Assembly (NCBI GenBank): GCA_036346275.1
Contig: JAYEVK010000211.1
Span: forward strand, 1 to 64,000
DNA length: 64,000 nt
Reading direction: 5' to 3'
Source: Otatea glauca
Lineage: Eukaryota > Streptophyta > Magnoliopsida > Poales > Poaceae
Position numbers and translations under genes: made by a program. Below, in pieces: positions 43,455 to 53,419 of the stretch. Numbering within the stretch: the first letter of the stretch is position 1; every line of letters begins with the position of its first letter. The notes under the pieces are model-generated. The model saw only the letters and a program-made list of their open reading frames with translations, had not been told where the DNA came from and ran no database searches.

Positions 43455-43856
43455 CTCTTTGATGAAACCTACAGCTAAAAGCTTGGTGATCTCCTACTTG
43501 ATGGCGTTCCGGTGGTCTGGAGTGAATCACCGAAGCCTTTGCTTGATTGGCTTTGCCTTTTCGTTGACGTGCAGTGAATGCTCGATCACCTCCCTTGGAA
43601 CACCCAGCATGTCGGATGGTTTCCAGGCAAAGATGTCCTTGTGAGCCTGGAGAAAGGTGACGAGCGCGCCTTCCTATTTTTCATCGAGCCCTAACCCGAT
43701 TAGAGTCATTTTGGACAAGTCATATGGGTCGAGGGTGATTCTCTTGGTTCCTTTGCCAAACTTCATCCCCGACGTGGCCTGCTTCTTGGATGGGATGTCG
43801 CCCTCCTCCTGCAGCATAGTGGCTTCTGCCTGGATTTTCTTTTCCTCGGCGGTCGC

Positions 43857-44399
43857 CTACTGCAACTCAGTGAGTTCGTGGTTTTCTCGGTCGCATTGCA
43901 AGGATTGTTTGATGTCACTGCGAATCATGATGACGCCTTTGGGTCCCGACATCTTCATCACCAGATAGGTGTAGTACGGGACGGCCATGAATCTAGCCAG
44001 ACCGGGCCTTCCCAAGATAGCGTGGTATGCCGTGTCGAAATTGGCCACCTCGAAACTTATGTGCTCGGTCCGGTAGTTGTCCTTGGTACCGAAAGTAACG
44101 GGCAAAGAAATCTGCCCGAGTGGAAATGAAGAGGCCCCCGGGATCACTCCGTGGAACGGCTGAGTGCTCGGCCTTAGCTCAGAGCGGGGGATGTTGATGT
44201 CATTGAGGGTTTTGGCGAATAGGACATTAAGTCCACTCCCGCCGTTGATCAGGACCTTCCTTAACTTTACATTGCGAATAACAGGGTCAAGCACTAGTGG
44301 GAACTTACCCGGATGCAGAACCTGGTTGGGGTGATCCGAGCGGTCAAAGGTGATTGGTACTTCAGACCACATTAAATATTTGGGGGCTGCTGGTTCCAC
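43857..44399 (-). pseudogene. Aspartic protease of T3
   Basis: Open frame of 180 residues. PITFDRSDHP leads into VLINGGSGLNVLF, where the catalytic Asp of the usual IDGGS is replaced by Asn (codon 44244-44246 on the minus strand). The second signature HAILGRPGLARFMAVP is intact, as is MKMSGPKGVI downstream. The protein would be catalytically dead unless the change is a sequencing error. Confidence 0.85.
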
Positions 44400-44595
44400 C
44401 GCATTGATCTCCCGAGCGGTAAGCTTTTGCTTCCGCTTGGACTCGTATCCGGTGGAGCCCCCGTAAATGTAGTTCAGTTCATGCTCGGGCTCCTAAAAAT
44501 CGTCCTCACCAGGAGGGTCCTTATTCTTGGCAGCTTCATCCTTCGCTGGAGCTGGTTGCCTGTGGCTTTCACGCGCAAAACGCTTCAGAGTGAAG

Positions 44596-46174
44596 CAGTC
44601 CTTGGCCACGTGCTTTCCCTTTGGGTGGAAAGGGCAGGTCTCCTCCATGACAGAATTATAGTCGGGTGCCTCCCTCCGTGGGGCTCAGGGCCGGTCGCGT
44701 TCGGCTACCGCGACTAGCTCCTCTCCTTTCCACTTTTTATCTTTGTGCTTGGAGGACTCGGGTTTGTCGCCTTTGCTCTTCTGCTGCGGGCGATCCTCTT
44801 GGCGCTGGGCCAGGGCGTCCGAGGCCGTGGCGTAGCGATCGGCCAGCGCAAACATCTCCTTCACGGAGGTAGGGGGTTTCCTGGACATTTTCTTGATTAG
44901 GTCTGGATCACTCACCCCTTTTTGGAAGGCCACCACCACCACAGCTTCAGATACGTCCCTGACGGTGTTCTTCTTCTGCATGAAATGCCGAATGAAATCT
45001 CTTAGCGTCTCGTCCTTCTTCTGGTGAAGCTGGTACAAGTCCCACGGGGTGCCAGGCCTCTCGTAGGTTCCCTGGAAGTTAGCGATGAATTGATCGCAAA
45101 GATCACTCCAGGAGTCCACCGAGTTCGCAGGAAGTCCCGTGAGCCATGCTTGAGTCGAGGGGGTGAGATTGACCGGCAGATAGTTTGCCATCACAGTCTG
45201 ATTGCCCCCGGCTGCCTTAACCGCCAGGGCGTAGACCTGCAGCCAAGCTTCCGAATCTCGCTCCCTGTCGAACTTTACGATGCCCTTGGGATTGAATCCT
45301 TCGGGCCATACCACTCGGCTTAGCCGAGGAGTGAACGCTCGGATCCTGTCAATAGATCTCTCATCATGATGGGGGGAGATCGACGTGGCGAGCCTCTGGC
45401 TCGGCGATTGTCTTCAACACATCAGGGTGGAGTTCAGCGCGGCGAGTTCATGGCTCGACGGTCGTCGTCGTTCCGATCCCGGCGATGATAATCTCTATGG
45501 TCATCGTGGTTATCGTACCTTTGATCACTTCGTCGATCGTGGCGCCCGAGTCACTCTTCCTCGTCCCGCTCCTGCCGTCTGGCGGTGATGTCTTGGCGGA
45601 GGTCGCGGTTGAGAATTCGGCGAGTGTCTCCGACTGGTGGTGTATGGCGCCGACTGTCGGTATTCCGACTGGTTGCAGCCCGACTGCTGGTGACACGAGT
45701 AGTCGCGTGGGAGCGTGAGTGCGCTTCACCTACCGGCTTTTCCTGATTTTGCTGGATTGCTTCCGCCATCACCATAGCCTTGATCTGGACCACGATCGGG
45801 GCCGCCGGGCTATCTGATGCAATCATCGGGTCCAGCGTGTCGAGAAGCGTTTTGGAAGCGACGACGTTCTGCATCGGCGTGTGGAAGACGGATTGGTCTC
45901 CCAACCTGGACTGCAGGATGTCCTCGCGGACATTGCGGCCACGCGATCGAAGAGATCTCACCTGCACCTCCTTACCCTTACGAAGGTGATCTTGCTCCGC
46001 AGCCTCTTTGTCTTCTTGATGGATATCGGTCCTCTGCTCCTCAATTGCGAAGACGCCACAAAGATCGCAGTAGCTCTTCACCATGCCGATTGGTTTTCTG
46101 GGTGAGTCAGAATGGCATACCTGAGATGGGTTGGCCTGATCTTCACCAGATTGGATCTGGCTTTGGCCAGGCAA
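44596..46174 (-). pseudogene. gag: gag of T3
   Basis: Variable N-terminal part 46174-45551 (Arg/Asp-rich, RQERDEEE at its end). The core, 45314-44685, reads GFNPKGIVKFDRERDSEAWLQ, AVKAAGGNQTVMANYL, STQAWLTGLPANSVDSW, TYERPGTPWDLYQLHQKK, TLRDFIRHFMQKKN, then ADRYATASDALA and a Lys-rich stretch. A frameshift follows; a complete zinc knuckle CPFHPKGKHVAKDC (C-x2-H-x4-H-x4-C) can be read on the minus strand near 44590-44650. The core resembles that of T1. Frames are broken at about 45551-45314 and 44685. Confidence 0.85.
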
Positions 46175-46301
46175 ACAAGCTCTCCGCGGGTATCTACGAT
46201 GAAGTCCAGACTTCTGAAGTGGAAGGCCTGGCCGGAGACGAAGGTGGCGATGAATCCACCGATTGCTGCCATCGAGTCTGTAGGAAAAGATTACAGCGCT
46301 T

Positions 46302-46319
46302 CCCCTACCTGGCGCGCCA
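46302..46319 (-). promoter_or_regulatory. Primer-binding site of T3 (tRNA-Arg-like)
   Basis: The minus strand reads TGGCGCGCCAGGTAGGGG, two bases inside the 5' LTR. It is the complement of the 3' end of a plant tRNA-Arg (CCU anticodon) as I remember it. Confidence 0.75.
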
Positions 46320-46321
46320 AC

Positions 46322-47431
46322 TCTCGACTTTTGTAGTCGGCAATAAATTTATGGGGTAGGCGCTAGATCTCAAACTCGAAGGTCACACAAGACAAGGGAT
46401 TAGACAGGTTCGGGCCCTCGCGATGGAGGTAATACCCTAATCCTGTGTGCTGGGATTATATGGATCACTTGGATCAAAGGTTGCTCAAAGCGCAATGTGC
46501 TCTGGGCGATATGGCGTATGCTCTAGGGCTTGATTGCTCTATGCTTGGATGATTGGATGTCTATGGTGTTACCCGCCCTCTCCCTTATATACTAGGGGTG
46601 GGCGGCTTACAGAGTCCCGATCGGTTAGAAGATTCCGATCGGTTGCTATATTCTATCCGGTTATAGGATAGGGTTTACATCTTTATCTATCTTAATAACG
46701 ACTCGGATTACAACTGTATCTTTTATATCTAAATACATATTCGACTGTCTATTGGACGTGCCCCCATTCGTGCGGTAGCAATTCTTGGCATGGGGCTCAT
46801 CCATTGGGCCTTCTGCTTGGGCCTGTCTCCTCCTTAGACGATACTAGGCCGGTCATGAAGATACCTGGTTTCATATATTCCACAGTAGCCGCCGAGTGAT
46901 TCATGATCCGATTGCTATTCTTCCAGCTAGGTCTCAACTTGAATCATTGTCCTGAACTCCTTGTGCAAACTTTCGACTGGTTTCTTCATTTGATTTGAAG
47001 GCTTCTTCTTGCAGTGAGTGGATTATGAAGGACTCGAATATAACCCTTGATTTTTGCTTCAAATGAGTACAATCTTCTGTTCGATAGGTTTATTGTGAGC
47101 GGCCTCGTGGACCTGACCCATATTTCAAACGTGGATTGAATATTTCTCCCCACCCGAAGCGAAGCGTTAATATCTTTTCTCTTCATGGATAACCATCGAA
47201 CGGTCTTCGAGGTCGTCTTGATTTTCTATGTCAACTCATTTGCTGAAAAACTCCTTGGCTTCTGAAACTATATTAACTCCGAATCTCTTCGGCTCCTGAT
47301 GCATTTACTTCATCTTTGCTATGTCGGCTATAAAAGGCGAACCGGCGCTTGTAGAATGCATTCCTTCACGCTCAGTTCTCCATATCTCTGCTCCACACTT
47401 CTATCTTCTTCATGAGGAGGAGGAGGAACGT
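46322..47431 (-). repeat. 5' LTR of T3
   Basis: 1110 bp, collinear with 35475-36587. Its inner end reads GA where CA is expected (minus strand). The outer end stops at AACGT (47431), where chromovirus RNase H sequence follows without a target duplication. Carries both the minus-strand TATATAAG and the plus-strand TATAAAAG (47328-47336). Confidence 0.88.
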
Positions 47432-49318
47432 GTTGATGCATCAAGACAGGGTCTTGGATGCGTGTTGATGCAAGAGGGTAAAGTGGTCGCATATGCGTCA
47501 AGGGAGTTAAGACCGCATGAAGGAAATTATCCTACGCATGATTTGGAACTGGCTGCCGTGGTGCATGCCTTGAAATTGTGGCATATTATCTCATTGGAAA
47601 TAGATGTGAGGTATATACGGACCACAAGAGCTTGAAATTTATTTTCACTCCGTCGGATCTTAACATGAGGCAAAGGAGATGGTTGGAATTGATAAGGGAT
47701 TATAATGTTGGAATTCACTACTATCCAGGAAAGGCGAATGTGGTAGCTGATGCCTTAAGTCGCAAAAGCTACATCGCGATCATGATGGTACAAGAAGAAC
47801 AGTCAGAACTGTGCAAAGAATTACAAAGATTAAAGCTGGAAGTAGTTCCGGAGGGATTCGTAGCTGCTTTGAAAGTAAAGCCAACGCTTGAGGATCAGAT
47901 TCGGGAAGGACAAAAAGATGATGAGAAAATCAACCGAATCAAAGCTAAAAAGGATGAAGGATTAGCGGCGGATTTTACTGTGGATGACCGGGGTACCATG
48001 TGGTTCAAGGGTCGAATCTGTGTGCCACACAGACCAGACCTTAAGCAGTTGATTTTAGAAGAGGCTCACGATTCCAAGTATTCAATCCATCCGGGAAGCG
48101 CCAAGATGTACCAGGACTTAAGGAAGAGGTTTTGGTGGCCGAATATGAAGCGCGAAGTCGCTGAGCATGTTGCCTTGTGTGATATATGCCAGAGTGTTAA
48201 GGCAATACACCAGAGACCAGCAGGTTTGTTGCAGCCGTTAAAAGTTCTAGAATGGAAATGGGATGAAATCGGGATGGATTTTATCACTGGTTTACCAAAG
48301 ACCCAAAGTGGGTATGATTCTATATTGGGTCATCGTGGATTGATTGACCAAAATTGCTCACTTCATTCAGGTTAAGACAACTTACTCAGGAGACCGGTTA
48401 GCAAAGTTATACATGGCCAAAATTGTGTGTTTGCATGGTGTGCCTAAGAAAATAGTGTCAGACAAAGGTACTCAGTTCACCTCGAGGTTCTGGGATAAAT
48501 TGCATGAAGCTATGGGAACGCGATTGAACTTCAGTACAGCATATCATCCGCAGACTGATGGTCAGACAGGAAGAGTAAATCAGATTCTGGAAGATATGTT
48601 TAGAGCTTGCGCTTTAGCCTACACTACTTCATGGGACAAATGTTTACCGTATGCAGAGTTAAGTTATAACAACAATTACCAAGCTAGTTTGCAGATGTCA
48701 CCATTTGAAGCTTTATATGGTGGTGCCTGTTGTACTCCGTTGAATTGGAATGAGATAGGAGAGCGTATGATATTTGGACCTAATATTCTCAAGGAAGCTG
48801 AAGAGCAAGTTGCTATGATAAGAGAGAGGTTGAAAATCGCGCAGTCAAGGCAAAAAAGTTACGCTGATAATCGACGTCGTGATTTGAGTTTCGAGCCCAA
48901 CAATTTTGTGTATCTTAGAGTTACCCCTCTGAAAGGAGTTAAAAGGTTTCACGCTAAAGGAAAGCTTGCCCCAAGATTTGTTGGACCATTCAAGATTTTG
49001 AGCCGTCGAGGGGAGGTTGCTTATCAGTTCGAATTGCCGCAGTCGCTGGCAGGCGTGCATGATGTTTTCCATGTGTCACAGCTCAAGAAGTGTCTTCGAG
49101 TGCCAGCGGAGCAGACGCCTTTGGAAGAGATTGAGTTGCAGAAGGATTTGACCTACAAGGAGCAACCGATGAAAATTTTGGATGTTGTGGAGTGAAATAC
49201 CAGGAACAAGTCAGTTCGCTTTGATAGAGTTCAGTGGAGCAACCATTCTGAGAATGAGGCAACCTAGAAGTGTGAAGAGGACCTGAAGTCAGAATTTCCA
49301 AACCTATTCTCTAGTTAG
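47432..49318 (+). pseudogene. pol: RNase H, integrase and chromodomain tail of the chromovirus
   Basis: Resumes with DASRQGLGCVLMQEGK, ASRELRPHEGNYPTHDLEL (frameshift near 47580), YTDHKSLKFIF, then NVVADALSRK closing RNase H. Integrase: zinc-binding HDSKYSIHPG and CDICQ, Asp in GMDFITGLPK, a frameshift near 48330, Asp in VSDKGTQFTS, then TDGQTGRVNQ where the catalytic Glu is Gly (codon 48569-48571, GGA). Then MSPFEALYG, VGPFKILSR and VHDVFHVSQLKKC (GPY/F module). After a TGA at 49193-49195 the same frame reads VRFDRVQWSNHSENEAT and EEDLKSEFPNLF to 49318, a group II chromodomain-like tail. About 35 codons between RT and here are missing. Confidence 0.92.
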
Positions 49319-49348
49319 CCCTAAATCTCGGGGTCGAGATTATGTTAA

Positions 49349-49359
49349 GGGGGGAGGTT
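49349..49359 (+). promoter_or_regulatory. Polypurine tract of the chromovirus
   Basis: AAGGGGGGAGG lies two bases upstream of the 3' LTR start; expected plus-strand primer. Confidence 0.9.
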
Positions 49360-49361
49360 TG

Positions 49362-52300
49362 TAACATCCCAATTTTTTCCTTAAGTGTTATTTTATTGTC
49401 ATTTGTGCAATATGTGATTTATTTGGATTTTTCTGGATTTATTGTAATTTATTTTGAAAATTAAGTATTTAGTCTCTTTGAGAAAACTATTTAATTGTTT
49501 GCAAAGTTAAAATAAAGTTTTGCCCAAAATATTTTATTTGAGCTCAGAATGTCTCAAAGTATTTATGAGATTTTTCTGGGGATTTTACTAATATTTTAAT
49601 TGCCATAAATAAATTAATCCAATTTAGGGAATTATTTTAAATCAAAAAGCTTTAGAAAATTCGGTGAACAGTACTGGGTCGAAGCTCCGACCTTTGTCTT
49701 GCTGACCATCACAGGCGGCCCGGTCGGCCGTGTTCACCGCAGTCCGGGTATCACCGTTAGATCTTCATCGCACAGTGTTCGTCAAGCCGCATCATTAGCG
49801 CTGCGTCAGCCGTTGGATCACGAAGGAGCGCTCGAGATTTGAAGATGAAGTCAGGAAACCCTAGCGCCTGCGAACCGTTGGATCAAGATCATGCGGATGA
49901 GATCACGTTGTGTTATTTTAGGTAGGATCCGATCTCATCCGTTGATTTTGGAAAGAGCGGATCGGATCGAATCGTTTCGGAAGTGATCGCAGCCGTTCAT
50001 CGCAGATCGGGCAGTCCTCGCTCTTCGTCTCCGATTCGGTTTCTGAATCCGCCGCCGACATGCCGTCGCCGCCGCGTGACTTAGGGTTTCCATTTTTGCG
50101 CGCATGCCGAGGCTATTTAAGGCGCGGACTGCACCCCGAGGTTCACCATCACCAAGCGCAGCCGTAGCCCTAGCCGCCGCCGTTGAATCGCCGTCGCCCG
50201 TGCGCTAGAGCTCGCCGTAGTTCCCGAAGGTGCCGCCGGTGGTTTTCTTCGTTTTCCGACGCCGTCAAGCTGCCTTCCGCCGCACCGGTTCCAGATTGGA
50301 ACTCATCGCGTCAAGCCGCGCCGGAGCTGCCACTTCTTCGTCGCCGGAGTCGCCTAGATCGCCGTCGGGCTCATCTTCTTCCTCCGCTCCGGTGAAGCTA
50401 AGCTGTCGTGCCGACATCTTCGCCTCGGAGCTTCGTCGACCATCGAATCTTCGTCGAACCATTGCGATCATGCCACGTCTCCATCGGCATCAGTAAACGC
50501 CTCGGGTAAGGGTAGTCGTCCGATCCGAGATGAGCGGTAGAGATCGCACCACGTCTCGGTAAGCGTGGTAAGGTGCTCGGGTATCCGTAGCCGTTGGATA
50601 TAGATCTGACCAACGAGCCAGTGCCGCGTGGGCACAGATCGGTGGCTGTCGGATCGTCGCACAGATGCGTGACGCGTGTCGGTGCGGAAACCGAAGAGTC
50701 ATGCGCTGGGTTCACGGTGGACCAGAGGAGGTTCGTGGACCGGGTCTGTGCACCGAGGCAACGTGTCAGCCAGTGATTGGTCCACGTGTCTCTTGTGCAA
50801 TAAAACGAGTTTTCTTTATAAAAGTAATTCGGGAAAATCGAAAATTCTAATTTCTGTATTTTCAGTATTTATTCAAACTTCAAAAGGCCATATCTTGTGC
50901 ATTTTAACTCGGATTTGAGTGATTCAAATTTATAGAAATTTGTAAAATCAAGATATATTTACTCATGAATTTTATTTTATTTTTGGAGTTTGTTTCCTCT
51001 CAGTTTTGATGTTTATTTGCCATTTTGGCATTGTTTCGTGTAGACGTTGAACTTCTCGGTGATCCGAAGAAGATTCGTCGCTTCAAGACCCAAACTCAGA
51101 GCAAGACCAGCACCTGATTTCACAAAATTGCTATTTTGTCTCTTAAATTTATGCATGATATTTTTTGTGGATAAATGATTTCAATTAATCTGGGAAATAT
51201 ATAATATGCCTATTTGCATTAAGACCACCTTGTTAATTATATGCCATGATCTTCTTGTTACCCTAGGATAGTCAGTTAATAGTTGGTAAATATTGATAAT
51301 CAACATGGGCTAGTTAGACCGTCATAGATCGCTTAGCCATGCCACGTCATCACATGTGTCCGAATGTTGCTACTTAATCTTGACTAATGGAATATGGAAC
51401 AATGTTTATGAATTGGTGTGTCATTTTTGTCACACAGTGATATTAAGTTGTCGTGGCGAGGAGGTCACACAACTAGATTGAAATGTTGGTGGCACGTGAT
51501 GCTTGGTAATCAACTGGGGTGATAATGATTTAGATTAGGGCAAGTGGCAAGGGGCAGTGTGCCAAGGTGGGCCAGGATTGGCAGGGGTATGTGGAAGTCT
51601 TGCCTTAATCACTTTAAGGACTTAACCTTGCAAGCCTTTGACCTGAGTCTTTCTTGCAACCACATGTCTGGAATGGGATAGCCTAGCTGAATAATTTGTG
51701 AAGCCTAGATTTCAGTACTGTCGTGGTGAATAGTGAGTCCTGGGTTTACAGTTTAACTAACATGTCGCAAGAGGGAGGCCCTGTTGTGGTGGTTTAACCC
51801 TTCAGTGTTGAAACCTTAGCGAGCTGTACTGGGTCTAGGTGTAGCATTGTAAAGGCTTTGTTATGATCACTCGCCTTGGTGGTGTTTAGTTGTATCGTAT
51901 GGGTAAAGTGCATAACCTCTGCAGAGTGTACAAACTATTCGAATAGCCGTGCTCACGGTATTGGGCAATGCTCGGGAATTACAGTTAAGGGTTAGACTTT
52001 ATTTAAATGAAAACTGGATGGGATGGTAGGATTGCCACAGAGTAAATGGAACTTGACTTAGGATTGGAAATCTGATTTACTTGTAATACTGAATCTATTA
52101 ATTACTGTTATTTGTTATACTGTTTTTCAATCTATTTACTGTATTCTTGTTAAATACCGCGTTATTGCAAAATAGCCATATTAGCCATTCCTTTGGATTA
52201 AGCCAAGCATATAGAATATTAGACTTGCATTGCTGTGCACGACTTGTTGAGTGCTTTATGTACTCACCCCAACAACAACAACTTCAGAAGAGGAAGAATC

Positions 52301-52610
52301 TACGCCTTTCGTGGAGGAGGATTATCTGGATGCGAATGCTTAGGGTTCGAGCCTCGTCAGTTGCCTACGGTGAACTGGGGAGCTGCTACGCTTATTTATT
52401 TTTCCGCTGCTGCTTATTTGCTATTTCTTTTATAAGCCCTGCGAAGCAAAAATCATGTAAGACAACAGTTAATATTCATTACTAAGTTTATGATATATTC
52501 CGCTGTGTATGACTGTGATAGCATCTATGTTGAGCCTGTGTGCACTAACGTGATCCTAGACTAGTACGTTATACATAGAGGGTCCGAATTTGCAAATTCG
52601 GGTCCCGACA
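49362..52610 (+). repeat. 3' LTR of the chromovirus
   Basis: 3249 bp, TG...CA, collinear with 28520-31815 with scattered substitutions and small indels (for example a missing segment near 51110 relative to 30280-30330). Followed by the target duplication GTTTT (52611-52615). Confidence 0.95.
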
Positions 52611-52615
52611 GTTTT

Positions 52616-52834
52616 GTAGGGAAAAAGTCCATAACACCCGAAACTTTCCTTGAAAATATGTCCGAGGTGTTAAACGAACAGGATTGAAAAGTTCGGTGTG
52701 CTAGATAACAGATTTCAATGTTTAGGGTGTCGGGCGGACTTTTAAGCAAAGTTCAAAGTGTTAAATGGACTTTTCCCCTCTACAAAACCAGCTTAAGGTG
52801 TTAAACGAATGGGATTGGAATGTTTGGGGTGCTA
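52616..52834 (+). mobile_element. Right half of the inverted-repeat element split by the chromovirus
   Basis: Contains the inverted counterpart of 28380-28519 (see there) and, from about 52785, a third partial copy (CTTAAGGTGTTAAACGAATGGGATTGGAA) that ends at CACTA B. The end CTA (52832-52834) may be the CACTA target site. Confidence 0.65.
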
Positions 52835-52847
52835 CACTACTACAGAA
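52835..52847 (+). repeat. Left terminal inverted repeat of CACTA B
   Basis: CACTACTACAGAA, the canonical CACTA terminus, then subterminal hairpins. Preceded by CTA, the candidate 3-bp target duplication. Confidence 0.88.
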
Positions 52848-52855
52848 CAATACAT

Positions 52856-53088
52856 TACTGTTGGCTCCAAAACGCCTTCACTGTCGGTTATTGGAGCCGA
52901 CAGTGATTGGTCGGCAGTGATACTTGGGATTATCACTGCCGGTTCGGCCTACAATCGGCAATGATATTGAACTATCACTGTCGGGTCAAACCAAAATCTG
53001 GCAGTGATATTGGACTATCACTGCCGGTTTAATAAAAATCCGGTAGTGATAGTTCCATATCACTGGCGGTTCGAACTAAGAAACGACA

Positions 53089-53132
<44 letters not shown>

Positions 53133-53162
53133 TACCGGTTATTGGATAGACCAGCAGTGATA
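52856..53162. repeat. Left subterminal hairpin repeats of CACTA B
   Basis: About six palindromic units: TATCACTGCCGG, 8-14 bases, CCGGCAGTGATA, with variants. The last two flank an (AT)n run at about 53092-53129 of about 19 dinucleotides. Confidence 0.85.
53092..53129. repeat. (AT)n microsatellite inside a subterminal repeat
   Basis: Pure AT dinucleotide run between CAGTGAT and ATCACTACC, so it lies in the centre of a larger palindrome. Confidence 0.95.
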
Positions 53163-53419
53163 AGCCGAGCACCAAATATTTTTATTGCATATTTTTTCTG
53201 CATTATATATTTTTATACAATATTTTTCTATAGTGTATTAATATAGTATATAAACTATCGTTAAAACATAATTCAAATATATTAAAGCATCACAATATTT
53301 GGTTTTTACAATAGTTCGTTTACAAATATAGTTTGACTACATCTCATTTAGTTTGATTTCGCACCGACTCCAGTAGAAGGTGTCAAGTAGGCATGTCACG
53401 GGTCGAGATTGAAGGAATG
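53163..53419. other. 3' flank of CACTA B second gene
   Basis: No ORF; AT-rich (repeated TATATTTTT words). Probably the 3' UTR of the minus-strand gene. Confidence 0.4.

Larger units (their letters stand above)
35475..47431 (-). mobile_element. Tat-lineage gypsy element T3 with antisense Transposase_28-like gene
   Basis: About 12 kb inserted in the chromovirus pol. LTRs at 35475-36587 and 46322-47431 are nearly identical by eye. Gag, protease, RT, two RNase H domains and integrase run on the minus strand (46174 to 40742). A spliced gene runs on the plus strand from 37904 to 40529 and converges with pol. The primer site matches tRNA-Arg. No target duplication is visible: the left flank is GGACGC and the right flank GTTGA. 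Some 35 codons of host pol are missing at the right junction, so the outer end of the 5' LTR was probably deleted together with host DNA. Confidence 0.9.
28520..52610 (+). mobile_element. Tekay/Del-type chromovirus (RIRE3/RIRE8-like), split by T3
   Basis: LTRs of about 3.3 kb (28520-31815 and 49362-52610) begin TGTAACATCC and end GTCCCGACA. The 5-bp target duplication GTTTT lies at 28515-28519 and 52611-52615. A tRNA-iMet primer site, an ORF0, gag, protease, RT, RNase H, integrase and a chromodomain-like tail follow in gypsy order. The pol gene is interrupted at 35475 by element T3 and resumes at 47432. The extra ORF0 and long LTRs recall rice RIRE3/RIRE8 (from memory). Internal parts have frameshifts, stops and a lost integrase Glu, so it is not autonomous. 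Confidence 0.93.

Noticed and set aside
49362..52610. Solo LTR
   Set aside because: A matching 5' LTR, shared target duplication GTTTT and internal pol sequence show that it is the 3' LTR of a full element.
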